From assembly GCF_014873915.1 (NCBI RefSeq), contig NZ_JADBEJ010000001.1:1488001-1552000 (forward strand): a stretch of DNA of 64,000 nt, in the 5' to 3' direction. The translations under genes were made by a program, and so were the position numbers. Under the pieces are notes generated by a model. That model was not told the origin of the DNA and did not search any database. It was given only the letters and a program-made list of their open reading frames with translations. Source of the stretch: Amycolatopsis roodepoortensis (GTDB lineage: Bacteria; Actinomycetota; Actinomycetes; Mycobacteriales; Pseudonocardiaceae). Positions 1 to 8,610 of this stretch are shown here, in pieces (positions within the stretch are counted from its first letter, which is position 1; every line of letters starts with the position of its first letter).

Positions 1-683
1 AGCCTCTCGTTCCGGCCGGTGTGGACATTCGTCGGGGATCGCGTGTCACGTCGTGAAAATGTCGCATGAACCGATTATTGAGACATCTTTGTGATCCTGG
101 GCACGAACTGTCCGCCGATAGGTCCAGACCACGAGAAAGGTGATGTGGGACATGGCCGGGTGGCTCACCCGTCCGGCCGCGGCGGCGGAGTCGCCGTGAT
201 GCTGACGTGATGTGACGAAACGCCACTCCGGTGACCGATTGACAAGGTAGGTCGGCTCGCGGTGGGCGCGTCGGGAGGCTGCCCCTCCGCCCGGGTCGTG
301 AAATCCACAGTGGACCGCCCGGGGATCGACTCGCCAGAACAGTCCACTGTGGAGTTTTCGGGGCTGTTCGGCCGATCGGGGAGGCGGTGCTCCAAGTGGC
401 CGCGAGACAGGGGAATTCGTGACTACTTTGAGTAGTTGTTCGCCGGATACGGTCTATTACGCATCGTCATCATGTTGTTATCGACACGGCATTCATTTGC
501 CGGATGCTCGCCAAGGGTGTGGCTGGAAATCCTTGTAACGATGGCCTGAGAGTGGCCGATACCTTGGCGTGTGTCGCCCCATCGGCCGCGGAGAGACCTT
601 GAGAATCGATCACTCTTCGAGATCACTCTCATTTACTCAGCGTGTTGATCCGGCGTTCGGGAATCCCCACTCCGGGAGGTCTG
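1..683. other. Intergenic region, no convincing gene
   Basis: No reading frame here has a convincing start and ribosome binding site. The stretch from about 420 to 660 is visibly richer in A and T than its surroundings and probably holds the promoter of the sugar transferase that starts at 684. It contains a 6-bp inverted repeat (422-427 and 431-436) and a striking pair of palindromic elements at 304-315 and 342-353, listed separately. Confidence 0.6.
304..353. repeat. 12-bp inverted repeat built from two palindromic units
   Basis: TCCACAGTGGAC (304-315) and GTCCACTGTGGA (342-353) are perfect reverse complements separated by 26 nt. Each arm is itself an odd palindrome (TCCAC-N-GTGGA). This could be a paired operator or a cruciform. 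No bound protein can be named from the sequence. Confidence 0.6.
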
Positions 684-2210
684 ATGGAAGAGTCGGTGCG
701 GCCGTCGTCCACCGTCAACGGGACGCCGCAGCACATCGACCTTCAGTCGATCCCGCTTCCCCCGCAACGGGATACGGGCAACGCCGCCGCGGTCGACACG
801 ATGTCTGCGCGGCCGCCTTACGCTGCTTGGGAATCGCGCTACCGCGCCTGGGTCATCGGTAGTGACGTTTTCACCGCTTTCGTGCTCATCGTGATGAGCG
901 CCTTCTTGATCGATCGATCCGATCCGCACGACATGCACGCGCTCGGTACCGCCGCGGCCTTCCTGTTCGGGTTGTCGGTCTGCCGCGCCTGGAGTCCGCG
1001 TGTGCTGGGCGAGGGCGCGGAGGAGTACCGGACGCTTGGGCGCGGCTTGGTGACCACGGCCGTTCTGGTCGCGTTGGGCGGCCTGCTCTTCGGCGCGCTC
1101 GCCGTGCAGCCGTGGGTCTTCATCGTCGTCCCGATGATCTCCGTCTTCATGTTCCTGCAGCGGTACGCGCTGAGACAGGTGCTGCACCGGCGCAGGCGGC
1201 TCGGTGAATGCCTGCTGCCGGTGCTCGCGGCGGGCAGTCCCGACACGGTCGCCGATCTGATCGCCCGCACCAAGGCCGATCCGCATGTCGGCTGGCGGGT
1301 GGAAGCCGTCTGCACGTATTCCGGTGCCGGCACGGAACGCGGGAGCGGCGAGGTGGAAGGCGTCCCGGTCGTCGGGAAGCTCGACGATCTCGCGGGCCAC
1401 GTCCGCCGCGGCGGCTACCGGGTGGTCGCCGTGACGGCCGATCAGCACTGGAACCCGAAACGCCTGCAGCGGCTCGCCTGGGACCTCGAAGGCACCTCGG
1501 CCGAAATGGTGGTCGCGCCGATGCTGATGGAGGTCGCCGGTCCCCGGCTGAACGTCTCCGGAGTGCTCGGCATGCCGCTGCTGCGGGTCACCGCGCCGAT
1601 GTTCACCGGCGGCCGCCGCCTGGTGAAGGAGGCGCTCGACCGGTTCGGTTCCGCCCTGCTCCTCACCCTCGTATCCCCGTTGCTGCTGGTGATCGCGGTC
1701 GCGATCCGGCTCGACGACCGCGGCCCGGTGATCTACCGGCAGCGCCGCGTCGGGCGCGACGGCCACACCTTCACGATGCTGAAGTTCCGCACGATGGTCA
1801 CGAACGCCGACAAGCTGAAGCGGGAACTCCAGGCGGACAACGAAGGCGCGGGCCCGTTGTTCAAGATGAAGAAGGACCCGAGGGTCACCCGGGTCGGTGG
1901 ACTGCTTCGCCGGTACTCCCTCGACGAGCTGCCCCAGTTGTTCAACGTCGTGAGCGGGCGCATGTCGCTCGTCGGCCCTCGCCCGCCGCTGCCCGAGGAG
2001 ACCGCGAAGTACGCGCCGGACGCGCGCCGCCGTCTCCTGGTCAAGCCGGGGCTGACCGGGTTGTGGCAGGTCAGCGGCCGCAGCGACCTCAGCTGGGCCG
2101 AGAGCATCCGCCTCGACCTGCGGTATGTCGAGGACTGGTCGCTCGCCCTCGATCTGGTGATCCTCTGGAAGACCTTCCGCGCCGTGGTGCAGGGACGAGG
2201 TGCCTACTGA
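684..2210 (+). CDS. Exopolysaccharide biosynthesis polyprenyl glycosylphosphotransferase
   Basis: This 508-residue membrane enzyme probably transfers a sugar-1-phosphate from a nucleotide sugar to undecaprenyl phosphate, the first step in building an extracellular polysaccharide repeat unit. The N-terminal third has several hydrophobic segments, followed by a Rossmann-like central region and one more membrane segment near residues 330-350. The C-terminal catalytic domain shows the WcaJ/bacterial sugar transferase signatures: the KFRTM stretch, DELPQLFNV, SLVGPRPPLP and PGLTGLWQVSGR. I chose the ATG at 684 because GGGAGGT sits 3 nt before it; an in-frame start at 642 has no such site. No other polysaccharide genes follow, so any partner genes would lie to the left of the window. 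Confidence 0.9.
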   Translation: MEESVRPSSTVNGTPQHIDLQSIPLPPQRDTGNAAAVDTMSARPPYAAWESRYRAWVIGSDVFTAFVLIVMSAFLIDRSDPHDMHALGTAAAFLFGLSVCRAWSPRVLGEGAEEYRTLGRGLVTTAVLVALGGLLFGALAVQPWVFIVVPMISVFMFLQRYALRQVLHRRRRLGECLLPVLAAGSPDTVADLIARTKADPHVGWRVEAVCTYSGAGTERGSGEVEGVPVVGKLDDLAGHVRRGGYRVVAVTADQHWNPKRLQRLAWDLEGTSAEMVVAPMLMEVAGPRLNVSGVLGMPLLRVTAPMFTGGRRLVKEALDRFGSALLLTLVSPLLLVIAVAIRLDDRGPVIYRQRRVGRDGHTFTMLKFRTMVTNADKLKRELQADNEGAGPLFKMKKDPRVTRVGGLLRRYSLDELPQLFNVVSGRMSLVGPRPPLPEETAKYAPDARRRLLVKPGLTGLWQVSGRSDLSWAESIRLDLRYVEDWSLALDLVILWKTFRAVVQGRGAY

Positions 2211-2242
2211 CGCTTTCCTGTGACCGGACCCACACGCAGAGA

Positions 2243-2275
2243 TAGTTGAGCGAGAAATAGTTCAGCGCTCAACTA
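2243..2275. promoter_or_regulatory. MarR-type operator upstream of the nitroreductase
   Basis: TAGTTCAGCGCTCAACTA (2258-2275) is an 18-bp palindrome with one mismatched pair. A further half-site, TAGTTGAGC, lies at 2243-2251. The core is the same as the two palindromes between the YceI and MarR genes (6337-6352 and 6371-6386). The MarR regulator at 6405 therefore probably controls the nitroreductase as well as its own divergent promoter region. Confidence 0.7.
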
Positions 2276-2318
2276 GGTTGGGACGGGTACAGGACGCGTA
2301 CGGAAGGAAGATCCACCC

Positions 2319-2933
2319 ATGACCACCAGCGTTGAGCCGACCGAAGCCTTGAACCTCCCGCAGGACGTTCAGGACCTGTTGTTCCGCGAGGCCCGCACCG
2401 CGAACAACTTCAGCGACGAGCCGGTGACCGACGAGCAGATCCGCGCGATCTACGAGCTGGTCAAATGGGCCCCGACATCGATGAACAACCAGCCGCTGCG
2501 CGCGCTGGTCATCCGCACCGAAGAGGGCAAGAAGCGCCTCGCGCCGCTGATGTCCGAGGGCAACCGCGCCAAGACCGAGGCCGCGCCGGTGACCGTCGTG
2601 CTGGCCGCCGACACCGAGTTCCACGAGAACCTGCCGCGCACCTTCCCGCACTTCCCGGGCGCCAAGGACCTGTTCGCCGATGAGGCGGGCCGCGTCGAGA
2701 CCGCCAAGCTCAACGCGCTGCTGCAGGTCGGCTACTTCATCATCGGCGTCCGCGCCGCCGGGCTGGCCGCCGGCCCGATGACCGGCTTCGACGCCGAGGG
2801 CATCGACAAGGAGTTCTTCGCGGACAAGCCGTGGAAGTCCCTCGTCGTGATCAACGTCGGCAAGCCGGGCGAAAACCCCTGGTTCGACCGCCTGCCGCGG
2901 CTGGACTTCGACGAGGTCGTCGAGACCGTCTGA
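2319..2933 (+). CDS. Malonic semialdehyde reductase / RutE-type nitroreductase
   Basis: This is a 204-residue FMN-dependent NAD(P)H oxidoreductase of the nitroreductase superfamily. The closest family I recognise is RutE/HadB-like malonic semialdehyde reductase, which reduces 3-oxopropanoate-like aldehydes. Supporting features are the N-terminal RTANNFSDEPV stretch, the WAPTSMNNQP motif (flavin-phosphate binding in this family) and the C-terminal DKPWKSLVVINVGKPG strand. The length is normal for the family. It is a single-gene unit followed by a hairpin terminator. Its promoter region carries the same operator as the MarR/YceI pair, which suggests induction by a small molecule such as a phenolic, quinone or reactive electrophile. 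The physiological substrate cannot be read from sequence. Confidence 0.85.
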   Translation: MTTSVEPTEALNLPQDVQDLLFREARTANNFSDEPVTDEQIRAIYELVKWAPTSMNNQPLRALVIRTEEGKKRLAPLMSEGNRAKTEAAPVTVVLAADTEFHENLPRTFPHFPGAKDLFADEAGRVETAKLNALLQVGYFIIGVRAAGLAAGPMTGFDAEGIDKEFFADKPWKSLVVINVGKPGENPWFDRLPRLDFDEVVETV

Positions 2934-2950
2934 CCACGTTCCCCGGTACG

Positions 2951-2984
2951 CGAAGGCCTCTTTCCGATGGGAAGGAGGCCTTCG
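2951..2984 (+). terminator. Hairpin terminator after the nitroreductase
   Basis: A 15-bp stem (2951-2965 with 2970-2984, one G-U pair) has a 4-nt loop. It lies 17 bp past the nitroreductase stop and upstream of thrS. Confidence 0.8.
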
Positions 2985-3071
2985 TGGTGCTTGGGGTAAT
3001 GCGCGTGAGCCGCGCGGTGGGTGACGACTAACATCACACGAAACATCCGCCTTCATCGCGAGGAGTCCATC

Positions 3072-5132
3072 GTGTCCCAGCCGTCGTCAGTAGCAGCCGC
3101 AACCGCCCCGCGCGTGGTGGTACCGGCGGGCACTACGGCGGGCGCCGCGGTCCGCGAAGCCGGGCTGCCGACCAAGGGGCCGGACACGATCGTCGTCGTG
3201 CGCGACGCCGAGGGGAACCTCCGCGACCTTTCCTGGGCCCCGGAGTCCGAGGTCGAGGTCGAGGCTGTCGCGGCGAACACCGAAGACGGCCGCAGCGTCA
3301 TCCGTCACTCGGCCGCCCACGTGCTCGCCCAGGCCGTGCAGCAGCAGTTCCCGCAGGCCAAGCTCGGCATCGGGCCGCCGGTCAAGGACGGTTTCTACTA
3401 CGACTTCGCCGTCGACACCCCGTTCACCCCGGAAGACCTGCAGGCGCTCGAAAAGCGCATGAAGCAGATCGTGAAGGGCGCGCAGCAGTTCTCCCGCCGC
3501 GTCTTCGACTCCGTCGACGAGGCGAAGAAGGAACTGGCCGACGAGCCGTTCAAACTCGAGCTCGTCGATATCAAGTCCGATGTGGACACCTCCGAGGTGA
3601 TGGAGGTGGGCGGCGGCGAGCTGACCATCTACGACAACCTCGACCCGCGCACCAAGGAGCGCGTGTGGAGCGACCTCTGCCGCGGCCCGCATGTGCCGAC
3701 CACCAAGTTCATCCCGGCGTTCAAGCTCACCAGGGTCGCCGCCGCGTACTGGCGCGGTGACGACAAGAACCCGCAGCTGCAGCGGATCTACGGCACCGCT
3801 TGGGAATCCGCCGAGGCGCAGGACGTCTACCTGGAGCGCCTGGCCGAGGCCGAGCGGCGTGACCACCGCAAGCTCGGTGTCGAGCTGGACCTGTTCTCCT
3901 TCCCCGACGAGATCGGCTCGGGGCTGCCGGTGTTCCACCCCAAGGGCGGGATCATCCGGCAGGAGATGGAGAACTACTCGCGCCAGCGGCACGTCGAAGC
4001 CGGGTACGACTTCGTCTACTCGCCGCACATCACCAAGGGCGCGCTGTTCGAGACCTCCGGTCACCTCGACTGGTACCGCGACGGCATGTACCCGGCGATG
4101 CACCTCGACGCCGAGCACAACGAGGACGGTTCGGTCCGCAAACCCGGCCAGGACTACTACCTCAAGCCGATGAACTGCCCGTTCCACGACCTGATCTTCC
4201 GTTCGCGCGGGCGTTCCTACCGGGAACTGCCGCTGCGGATGTTCGAGTTCGGCTCCGTGTACCGCTACGAGAAGTCCGGCGTGATCCACGGCCTGACCCG
4301 CGTGCGCGGCATGACGCAGGACGACGCGCACATCTTCTGCACCCTGGAGCAGGTCCCCGGTGAGCTGAAGTCCCTTTTGGACTTCGTGCTGAACCTGTTG
4401 CGCGACTACGGTCTCGACGACTTCTACCTCGAACTGTCCACTCGGAACGAAGAGAAGTACATCGGTTCCGAAGAGGTCTGGGCCGAGGCGACCGAGGTGC
4501 TGCGCACCGCCGCCGTGGACTCCGGGCTGGAGCTGGTGCCGGATCCGGGTGGCGCCGCGTTCTACGGGCCGAAGATCTCCGTGCAGGCGAAGGACGCGCT
4601 GGGCCGCACCTGGCAGATGTCGACCATCCAGCTGGACTTCATGCTGCCCGAGAAGTTCGAGCTGGAGTACACCGCGGGCGACGGCAGCCGCCAGCGCCCG
4701 GTGATGATCCACCGCGCGCTGTTCGGTTCGATCGAGCGGTTCTTCGGTGTGCTGACCGAGCACTACGCGGGTGCCTTCCCGGCGTGGCTGTCGCCGGTCC
4801 AGGTGGTCGGCATCCCGATCACCGAGGACCAGGTCGAGCACCTGCGCGGGGTCGAGAAGGCGCTGCGGGCCAAGGGGATCCGGGTCGACGTCGACGCGAG
4901 CGGCGACCGGATGCAGAAGAAGATCCGCACTCACACCACGCAGAAGGTGCCCTTCATGCTCCTGGCGGGCGCGAAGGACGTCGAGGCCGGCGCGGTGTCG
5001 TTCCGGTTCCGCGACGGCGGCCAGATCAACGGCGTCTCGGTGGACGACGCGGTCGAGGCGATCGCCGGCTGGGTCCAGCGCCGTGAGAACGCTTCGCCGA
5101 CCGTGGCGGGCTTGGAGGCGGTACTCCGGTGA
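3072..5132 (+). CDS. thrS: Threonyl-tRNA synthetase
   Basis: This cytoplasmic class II synthetase charges tRNA-Thr. The 686-residue product has the usual order: an N-terminal TGS domain, an editing domain with the HSAAHVL motif, the class II catalytic core with the zinc-site region ([10 protein letters not shown]) and an HTRRA-like motif around [12 protein letters not shown], then an anticodon-binding domain ([15 protein letters not shown] onward). I place the start at GTG 3072 because GAGGAG lies a few bases upstream; an in-frame ATG at 3021 lacks a ribosome site. The stop overlaps the start of the HIT gene by four bases (GTGA), so the two are translationally coupled. The thrS-HIT-pgsA-acyltransferase-pimA order is conserved in actinobacteria. 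Confidence 0.97.
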   Translation: MSQPSSVAAATAPRVVVPAGTTAGAAVREAGLPTKGPDTIVVVRDAEGNLRDLSWAPESEVEVEAVAANTEDGRSVIRHSAAHVLAQAVQQQFPQAKLGIGPPVKDGFYYDFAVDTPFTPEDLQALEKRMKQIVKGAQQFSRRVFDSVDEAKKELADEPFKLELVDIKSDVDTSEVMEVGGGELTIYDNLDPRTKERVWSDLCRGPHVPTTKFIPAFKLTRVAAAYWRGDDKNPQLQRIYGTAWESAEAQDVYLERLAEAERRDHRKLGVELDLFSFPDEIGSGLPVFHPKGGIIRQEMENYSRQRHVEAGYDFVYSPHITKGALFETSGHLDWYRDGMYPAMHLDAEHNEDGSVRKPGQDYYLKPMNCPFHDLIFRSRGRSYRELPLRMFEFGSVYRYEKSGVIHGLTRVRGMTQDDAHIFCTLEQVPGELKSLLDFVLNLLRDYGLDDFYLELSTRNEEKYIGSEEVWAEATEVLRTAAVDSGLELVPDPGGAAFYGPKISVQAKDALGRTWQMSTIQLDFMLPEKFELEYTAGDGSRQRPVMIHRALFGSIERFFGVLTEHYAGAFPAWLSPVQVVGIPITEDQVEHLRGVEKALRAKGIRVDVDASGDRMQKKIRTHTTQKVPFMLLAGAKDVEAGAVSFRFRDGGQINGVSVDDAVEAIAGWVQRRENASPTVAGLEAVLR

Positions 5133-5665
5133 CGGGCCCCGATGGCCCTGAAGTCGTCGGACAGGACGGGGTGGGGGTCCCGGACGCGTTGCAGCGCCTG
5201 TGGACCCCGCATCGGCTCGCCTACGTGCAAGGGTCGAAGAAGCCCGACGAGGGCTGCCCGTTCTGCCATCTTCCCGAGAAGAGCGATGAGGACGCGCTGA
5301 TCATCGCGCGCGGGAAGACCGTGTACGTGGTGCTGAACCTGTACCCGTACAACCCCGGTCACCTGATGGCCGTGCCGTACCGCCATGTCGCGGACTACAC
5401 GGATCTGACGGCGGACGAGACCGTCGAGGTGGCGGAGTTCACCCAGCACGCGATGCGGGTGATCCGGGAGGTTTCGTCGGCGCACGGATTCAACATCGGG
5501 ATGAACCAGGGCGTGATCGCCGGCGCGGGGATCGCCGCGCATCTGCACCAGCACGTGGTGCCGAGGTGGGGTGGCGACGCGAACTTCATGCCGGTGATCG
5601 GGCATACGAAGGTGCTGCCGCAGTTGCTGGGGGAGACCCGGCAACTGCTGGCGGGTGCCTGGTAG
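5129..5665 (+). CDS. HIT-family diadenosine polyphosphate phosphorylase/hydrolase
   Basis: This is a 178-residue histidine-triad protein. It carries the catalytic triad motif as HLHQHVVP near residue 138, preceded by the conserved [18 protein letters not shown] strand. The mycobacterial orthologue in the same thrS neighbourhood (Rv2613c) is an Ap4A phosphorylase, so turnover of Ap4A made by aminoacyl-tRNA synthetases is a sensible role. Linkage to thrS by a 4-bp overlap supports that link. The GTG start is fixed by the overlap. The cysteines in [10 protein letters not shown] near residues 46-51 could form half of a zinc site. Transcription ends at the 27-bp hairpin 18 bp downstream. Confidence 0.92.
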   Translation: MTGPDGPEVVGQDGVGVPDALQRLWTPHRLAYVQGSKKPDEGCPFCHLPEKSDEDALIIARGKTVYVVLNLYPYNPGHLMAVPYRHVADYTDLTADETVEVAEFTQHAMRVIREVSSAHGFNIGMNQGVIAGAGIAAHLHQHVVPRWGGDANFMPVIGHTKVLPQLLGETRQLLAGAW

Positions 5666-5682
5666 GTCGCCTGGGCTGTGAA

Positions 5683-5737
5683 GCGCGTGAAGGCCCCCTT
5701 CCCTCGGCTCAGCCGAGGGAAGGGGGCCTTCACGCGC
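5683..5737. terminator. Perfect 27-bp hairpin, bidirectional terminator
   Basis: Arms 5683-5709 and 5711-5737 are perfect reverse complements around a single central base. The hairpin sits between the convergent HIT and YceI genes and probably terminates both. A similar 28-bp hairpin lies at 53851-53910. Confidence 0.9.
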
Positions 5738-5743
5738 AGTGCC

Positions 5744-6286
5744 TCAGGCGTTGAGCGCGGCCTGCAGCTCGATGTCGATCTTGACCTTCTCGGACAGGAA
5801 GGCGTTGCCCTCCGGGCCGATGCCGAAGTCGCGACGGTTCACGGTCGCGGTGGCCGAGACGCCGAGGGTGGTGGCGTTGTCGTTGGCCGGGTTGGTGCCG
5901 ATGCCGTTGAACTCGGCTTCGAGCGAGACCGGGACGGTCTTGCCGCGCCAGGTGAGCTCGCCGTCGATGACGTAGTCGCCGCCGTCCTCGCGGATGCCGG
6001 TCGAGCGGAACGTGATGACCGGGTGCTCGTCGACGTGGAAGAAGTCCTCGGACTTGAGGTGCGTGTCGCGCCCGTCGACACCGCTGGCGACCGACGAGGC
6101 GTCGATCTCGACGGTGACCGACGAGTCGAGGATGTTGTCGGCGGTGACGACCTCACCGGTGAAGGCGGTGAAGTTGCCCCGGGACTTGGCCAGGCCGAGG
6201 TGCTTCACGGTGTAGGCGATGTCGGAGTGGGCGGTGTCGATCGTCCACTTGCCTGCGACGTAGCCCGGGATCTCGGTGGTGGTCAT
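5744..6286 (-). CDS. YceI-family protein
   Basis: This 180-residue lipocalin-like beta-barrel protein belongs to the YceI family, whose members bind isoprenoid or other amphipathic ligands. Diagnostic stretches are the N-terminal AGKWTIDTAHSDIAYTVKHLGLAKSRG, the VTADNILDSSVTVEIDASSV region and the HPVITFRSTGI strand. There is no signal peptide, so this is a cytoplasmic version as is common in actinobacteria. It is transcribed divergently from the MarR gene, and both promoters share the two palindromes at 6337-6386. It is therefore probably repressed by that regulator. The ligand is unknown. Confidence 0.9.
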   Translation of the reverse strand: MTTTEIPGYVAGKWTIDTAHSDIAYTVKHLGLAKSRGNFTAFTGEVVTADNILDSSVTVEIDASSVASGVDGRDTHLKSEDFFHVDEHPVITFRSTGIREDGGDYVIDGELTWRGKTVPVSLEAEFNGIGTNPANDNATTLGVSATATVNRRDFGIGPEGNAFLSEKVKIDIELQAALNA

Positions 6287-6336
6287 GAAAGTCGATCTCC
6301 AAAAAGTCTGGGTGCGTTCGTGGTGAACCCTCGTCT

Positions 6337-6386
6337 GGTTGAGCGCTCAACCATGACTGTAGCGCAGTTTGGTTGAGCGTTCAACC
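6337..6386. promoter_or_regulatory. Two MarR operators in the YceI/MarR divergent promoter
   Basis: GGTTGAGCGCTCAACC (6337-6352) is a perfect 16-bp palindrome. GGTTGAGCGTTCAACC (6371-6386) differs at one base. The centre-to-centre distance is 34 bp. The second site lies just before the MarR start, as expected for autorepression. Confidence 0.85.
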
Positions 6387-6404
6387 AGGGGTAGAATGGG
6401 CGTC

Positions 6405-6947
6405 ATGTCCGAACCCCGATGGCTCTCCGACGAGGAGCAAAAGGTCTGGCGCGACTTCTCCGCGGCCACGCGCATGCTGCAAGCGCATCTGGAGGGCCAG
6501 CTTCAGCACGAGGCGGGCATGCCCCACACCTATTACGAAGTGCTCGTCGCCCTGTCAGAGGCGCCGGACCGGCGGCTGCGGATGAGCGAACTGGCCGACG
6601 CGCGCAAGGCGTCGCGCAGCAGGCTCTCGCACGCCGTCGCGCGGCTCGAGGCGAACGGCTGGGTGCGCCGTGAATCGTGTCCCACCGACAAACGCGGTTC
6701 CTGGGCGGTGCTGACGCCCGAGGGTTTCGCGGCGCTGGAGGAGGCCGCGCCCGGGCACGTCGAAGCCGTCCGCGAGAGCCTCTTCGACCCGCTGACCCCC
6801 GAACAGGTGAAGGCGCTCGGCGAGATCAGCGCCGCCGTCCTGGGGCGGCTGTCGCCGAAATGCGCCGCCGCCGAGGCGGAACTGGCGCTGCGGGAAGAGA
6901 CCCTCGCCGACCTCGAGGACTCGGCCGAACTGGCCAAAGCGGACTGA
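6405..6947 (+). CDS. MarR-family transcriptional repressor
   Basis: This is a 180-residue winged-helix regulator. The DNA-binding part is visible as the LRMSELADARKASRSRLSHAVARLEANGWV helix-turn-helix followed by the wing SCPTDKRGSWAVLTPEG. It is flanked by helices that form the dimer interface. Such proteins release DNA when they bind small lipophilic acids, phenolics or oxidants. The palindromes in its own promoter and the matching site 4 kb upstream at 2258 define a likely three-promoter regulon (itself, YceI, nitroreductase). ATG 6405 is the chosen start; an in-frame ATG at 6396 is also possible and the ribosome site does not decide between them. Confidence 0.9.
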   Translation: MSEPRWLSDEEQKVWRDFSAATRMLQAHLEGQLQHEAGMPHTYYEVLVALSEAPDRRLRMSELADARKASRSRLSHAVARLEANGWVRRESCPTDKRGSWAVLTPEGFAALEEAAPGHVEAVRESLFDPLTPEQVKALGEISAAVLGRLSPKCAAAEAELALREETLADLEDSAELAKAD

Positions 6948-7050
6948 CCGGAACCCGGTCCGGGGGCGGGCGCGACGACAGGTGTCGGTGCGGGTGGATA
7001 GGCTTCGGGCGGCCACCCGACCCTGCTGCTTAGGTGCACCTGAAGAACCG

Positions 7051-7692
7051 ATGCTCAACATTTTCGCGCGCGCCTCCGTTTCCCGCGTCACCGACCCGAT
7101 GGGGAAGGTGCTCGTGCGCGCCGGTCTGACCCCGAACGCGATGACCGTCATCGGCACGGCCGGGGCGGTGCTGTGCGCGCTCGGGTTCTTTCCCAACGAC
7201 ATGCTGCTGTGGGGCACCTTCACCGTCTGGGGCTTCGCGATGCTGGACCTGCTCGACGGCGCGATGGCCCGCGCCCGCGGGTACGGCACGGCGTTCGGTG
7301 CCGTCCTCGACGCGACCTGCGACAGGCTGGTCGACGGCGCGTTGTTCGCCGCGATCGCGTGGTGGTGCTTCGTCCACGACGACAACCGCCCGGCCGCCGC
7401 CGCCGCGCTGATCTGCCTCGTGCTCGCGCAGGTCATCTCGTACGTCAAGGCCCGCGCCGAGGCCTCCGGGCTGGAGGCGGACGGTGGCCTCGTCGAACGC
7501 GCGGAACGCCTGATCATCGCCCTCGTGGGAACCGGACTGCACGGTCTGGGCGTTCCGTACACCGTGGACATCACCCTCTGGCTGCTCGCGGTGCTTTCGG
7601 TGATCACCCTGCTGCAGCGGACGGCCGCGGTGGCCAAGGCGGCGAGGGCCGCCAAGGCCGCCGGGCCACCCGCCGCGGAGGGCGGGGCATGA
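7051..7692 (+). CDS. pgsA: Phosphatidylinositol phosphate synthase (CDP-alcohol phosphotransferase)
   Basis: This 213-residue integral membrane enzyme probably joins CDP-diacylglycerol to inositol-1-phosphate, the first step of phosphatidylinositol and PIM synthesis. The family motif D-x2-DG-x2-AR-x8-G-x3-D-x3-D is complete in the DLLDGAMARARGYGTAFG stretch and the residues after it (AVLDATCD). About six hydrophobic helices are visible. ATG 7051 begins MLNIFARASVSRVTDPMGKVL, the normal N-terminus; upstream in-frame starts would add non-homologous sequence. It overlaps the acyltransferase gene by four bases. The neighbouring acyltransferase and pimA make the inositol-lipid specificity likely. 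Confidence 0.92.
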   Translation: MLNIFARASVSRVTDPMGKVLVRAGLTPNAMTVIGTAGAVLCALGFFPNDMLLWGTFTVWGFAMLDLLDGAMARARGYGTAFGAVLDATCDRLVDGALFAAIAWWCFVHDDNRPAAAAALICLVLAQVISYVKARAEASGLEADGGLVERAERLIIALVGTGLHGLGVPYTVDITLWLLAVLSVITLLQRTAAVAKAARAAKAAGPPAAEGGA

Positions 7693-8606
7693 GCGGGTTC
7701 TCCCAGCGGCTCAGCGACTTCGGGTACGCGGCGGGCTGGCGGCTCGCGCGCTGGCTGCCGGAGTCGGCGGGCGCGGTGACCTTCGGGCTTGGCGCCGATC
7801 TGGCCGTCCGGCGGGACGGCGGCGGCGTCCGCCAGCTGCGCCGCAACCTCGCCAGGGTGGTGCCGCAGGCCGACGGCGTCGAACTCGACGAGCTGACCCG
7901 CCGCGCGATGCGCTCCTACGCCCGCTACTGGCACGAGATGTTCCGGCTGCCCTCGATGGACCACAAGGAGGTCAGCCGTAAGGTCGCCCAGTCGATCACC
8001 GGCGTGGAAAACCTCGACGCCGCCCTCGCCGAGGGCAACGGCGCGGTGATGGCGCTGCCGCACAGCGGGAACTGGGACGCCGCCGGCGTGTGGCTCGCGG
8101 ACTACCTCGGCGGTTTCACCACGGTCGCGGAGCGCCTGAAACCCGAGTCGCTGTACCAGCGGTTCGTGTCCTACCGGGAATCGCTCGGCTTCGAGATCGT
8201 CCCGCTGACCGGCGACAGCTCCGCGATGCGCGTACTGCTCAAGCGCCTGCGGGAGAACAAGGCGATCTGCCTGGTCGGCGACCGGGATCTGACGAATTCC
8301 GGCGTACCGGTGAAGTTCTTCGGCGAGCAGACCCGGATGCCGGGCGGGCCCGCCCGGCTGGCCGCCACCACCGGTGCCGCGCTGATCCCGGCGGGCTGCT
8401 GGTTCACCGAGGACGGCTGGCAGATCCGGTTGCATCCGCGGATCCGGGTGACGAACCGGTCCGAGGTGCCGGCGGCCACGCAGGCGCTGGCGGACATCTT
8501 CGCCGGGGACATCGCGGCGCATCCGGCCGACTGGCACATGATGCAGAAGTTCTGGCTCTCCGACTTCGAAGCCGGGGAACAGGCCGCCCTCGGCGAAGCG
8601 AGCTGA
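7689..8606 (+). CDS. patA: Phosphatidylinositol mannoside acyltransferase
   Basis: This 305-residue member of the LpxL/HtrB-like acyltransferase superfamily corresponds to PatA, which acylates the mannose of PIM1/PIM2 at the inner face of the membrane. The catalytic H-x4-D motif is HSGNWD, and GDRDLTNSGVPVKFFGEQTRMPGGPARLA matches the second conserved block. An N-terminal hydrophobic segment (YAAGWRLARWLPESAGAVTFGLG) suggests membrane association. The ATG at 7689 overlaps the pgsA stop (ATGA). Being between pgsA and pimA supports this function over a lipid A role. Confidence 0.9.
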   Translation: MSGFSQRLSDFGYAAGWRLARWLPESAGAVTFGLGADLAVRRDGGGVRQLRRNLARVVPQADGVELDELTRRAMRSYARYWHEMFRLPSMDHKEVSRKVAQSITGVENLDAALAEGNGAVMALPHSGNWDAAGVWLADYLGGFTTVAERLKPESLYQRFVSYRESLGFEIVPLTGDSSAMRVLLKRLRENKAICLVGDRDLTNSGVPVKFFGEQTRMPGGPARLAATTGAALIPAGCWFTEDGWQIRLHPRIRVTNRSEVPAATQALADIFAGDIAAHPADWHMMQKFWLSDFEAGEQAALGEAS

Positions 8607-8610
8607 GCCG

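Noticed and set aside
165..395. 76-codon minus-strand ORF near the left edge
   Set aside because: No ribosome site or family match; it runs across the palindromic pair and looks non-coding.
3087..4934. Open reading frame of 615 codons on the minus strand
   Set aside because: Fully antisense to thrS, no motifs.
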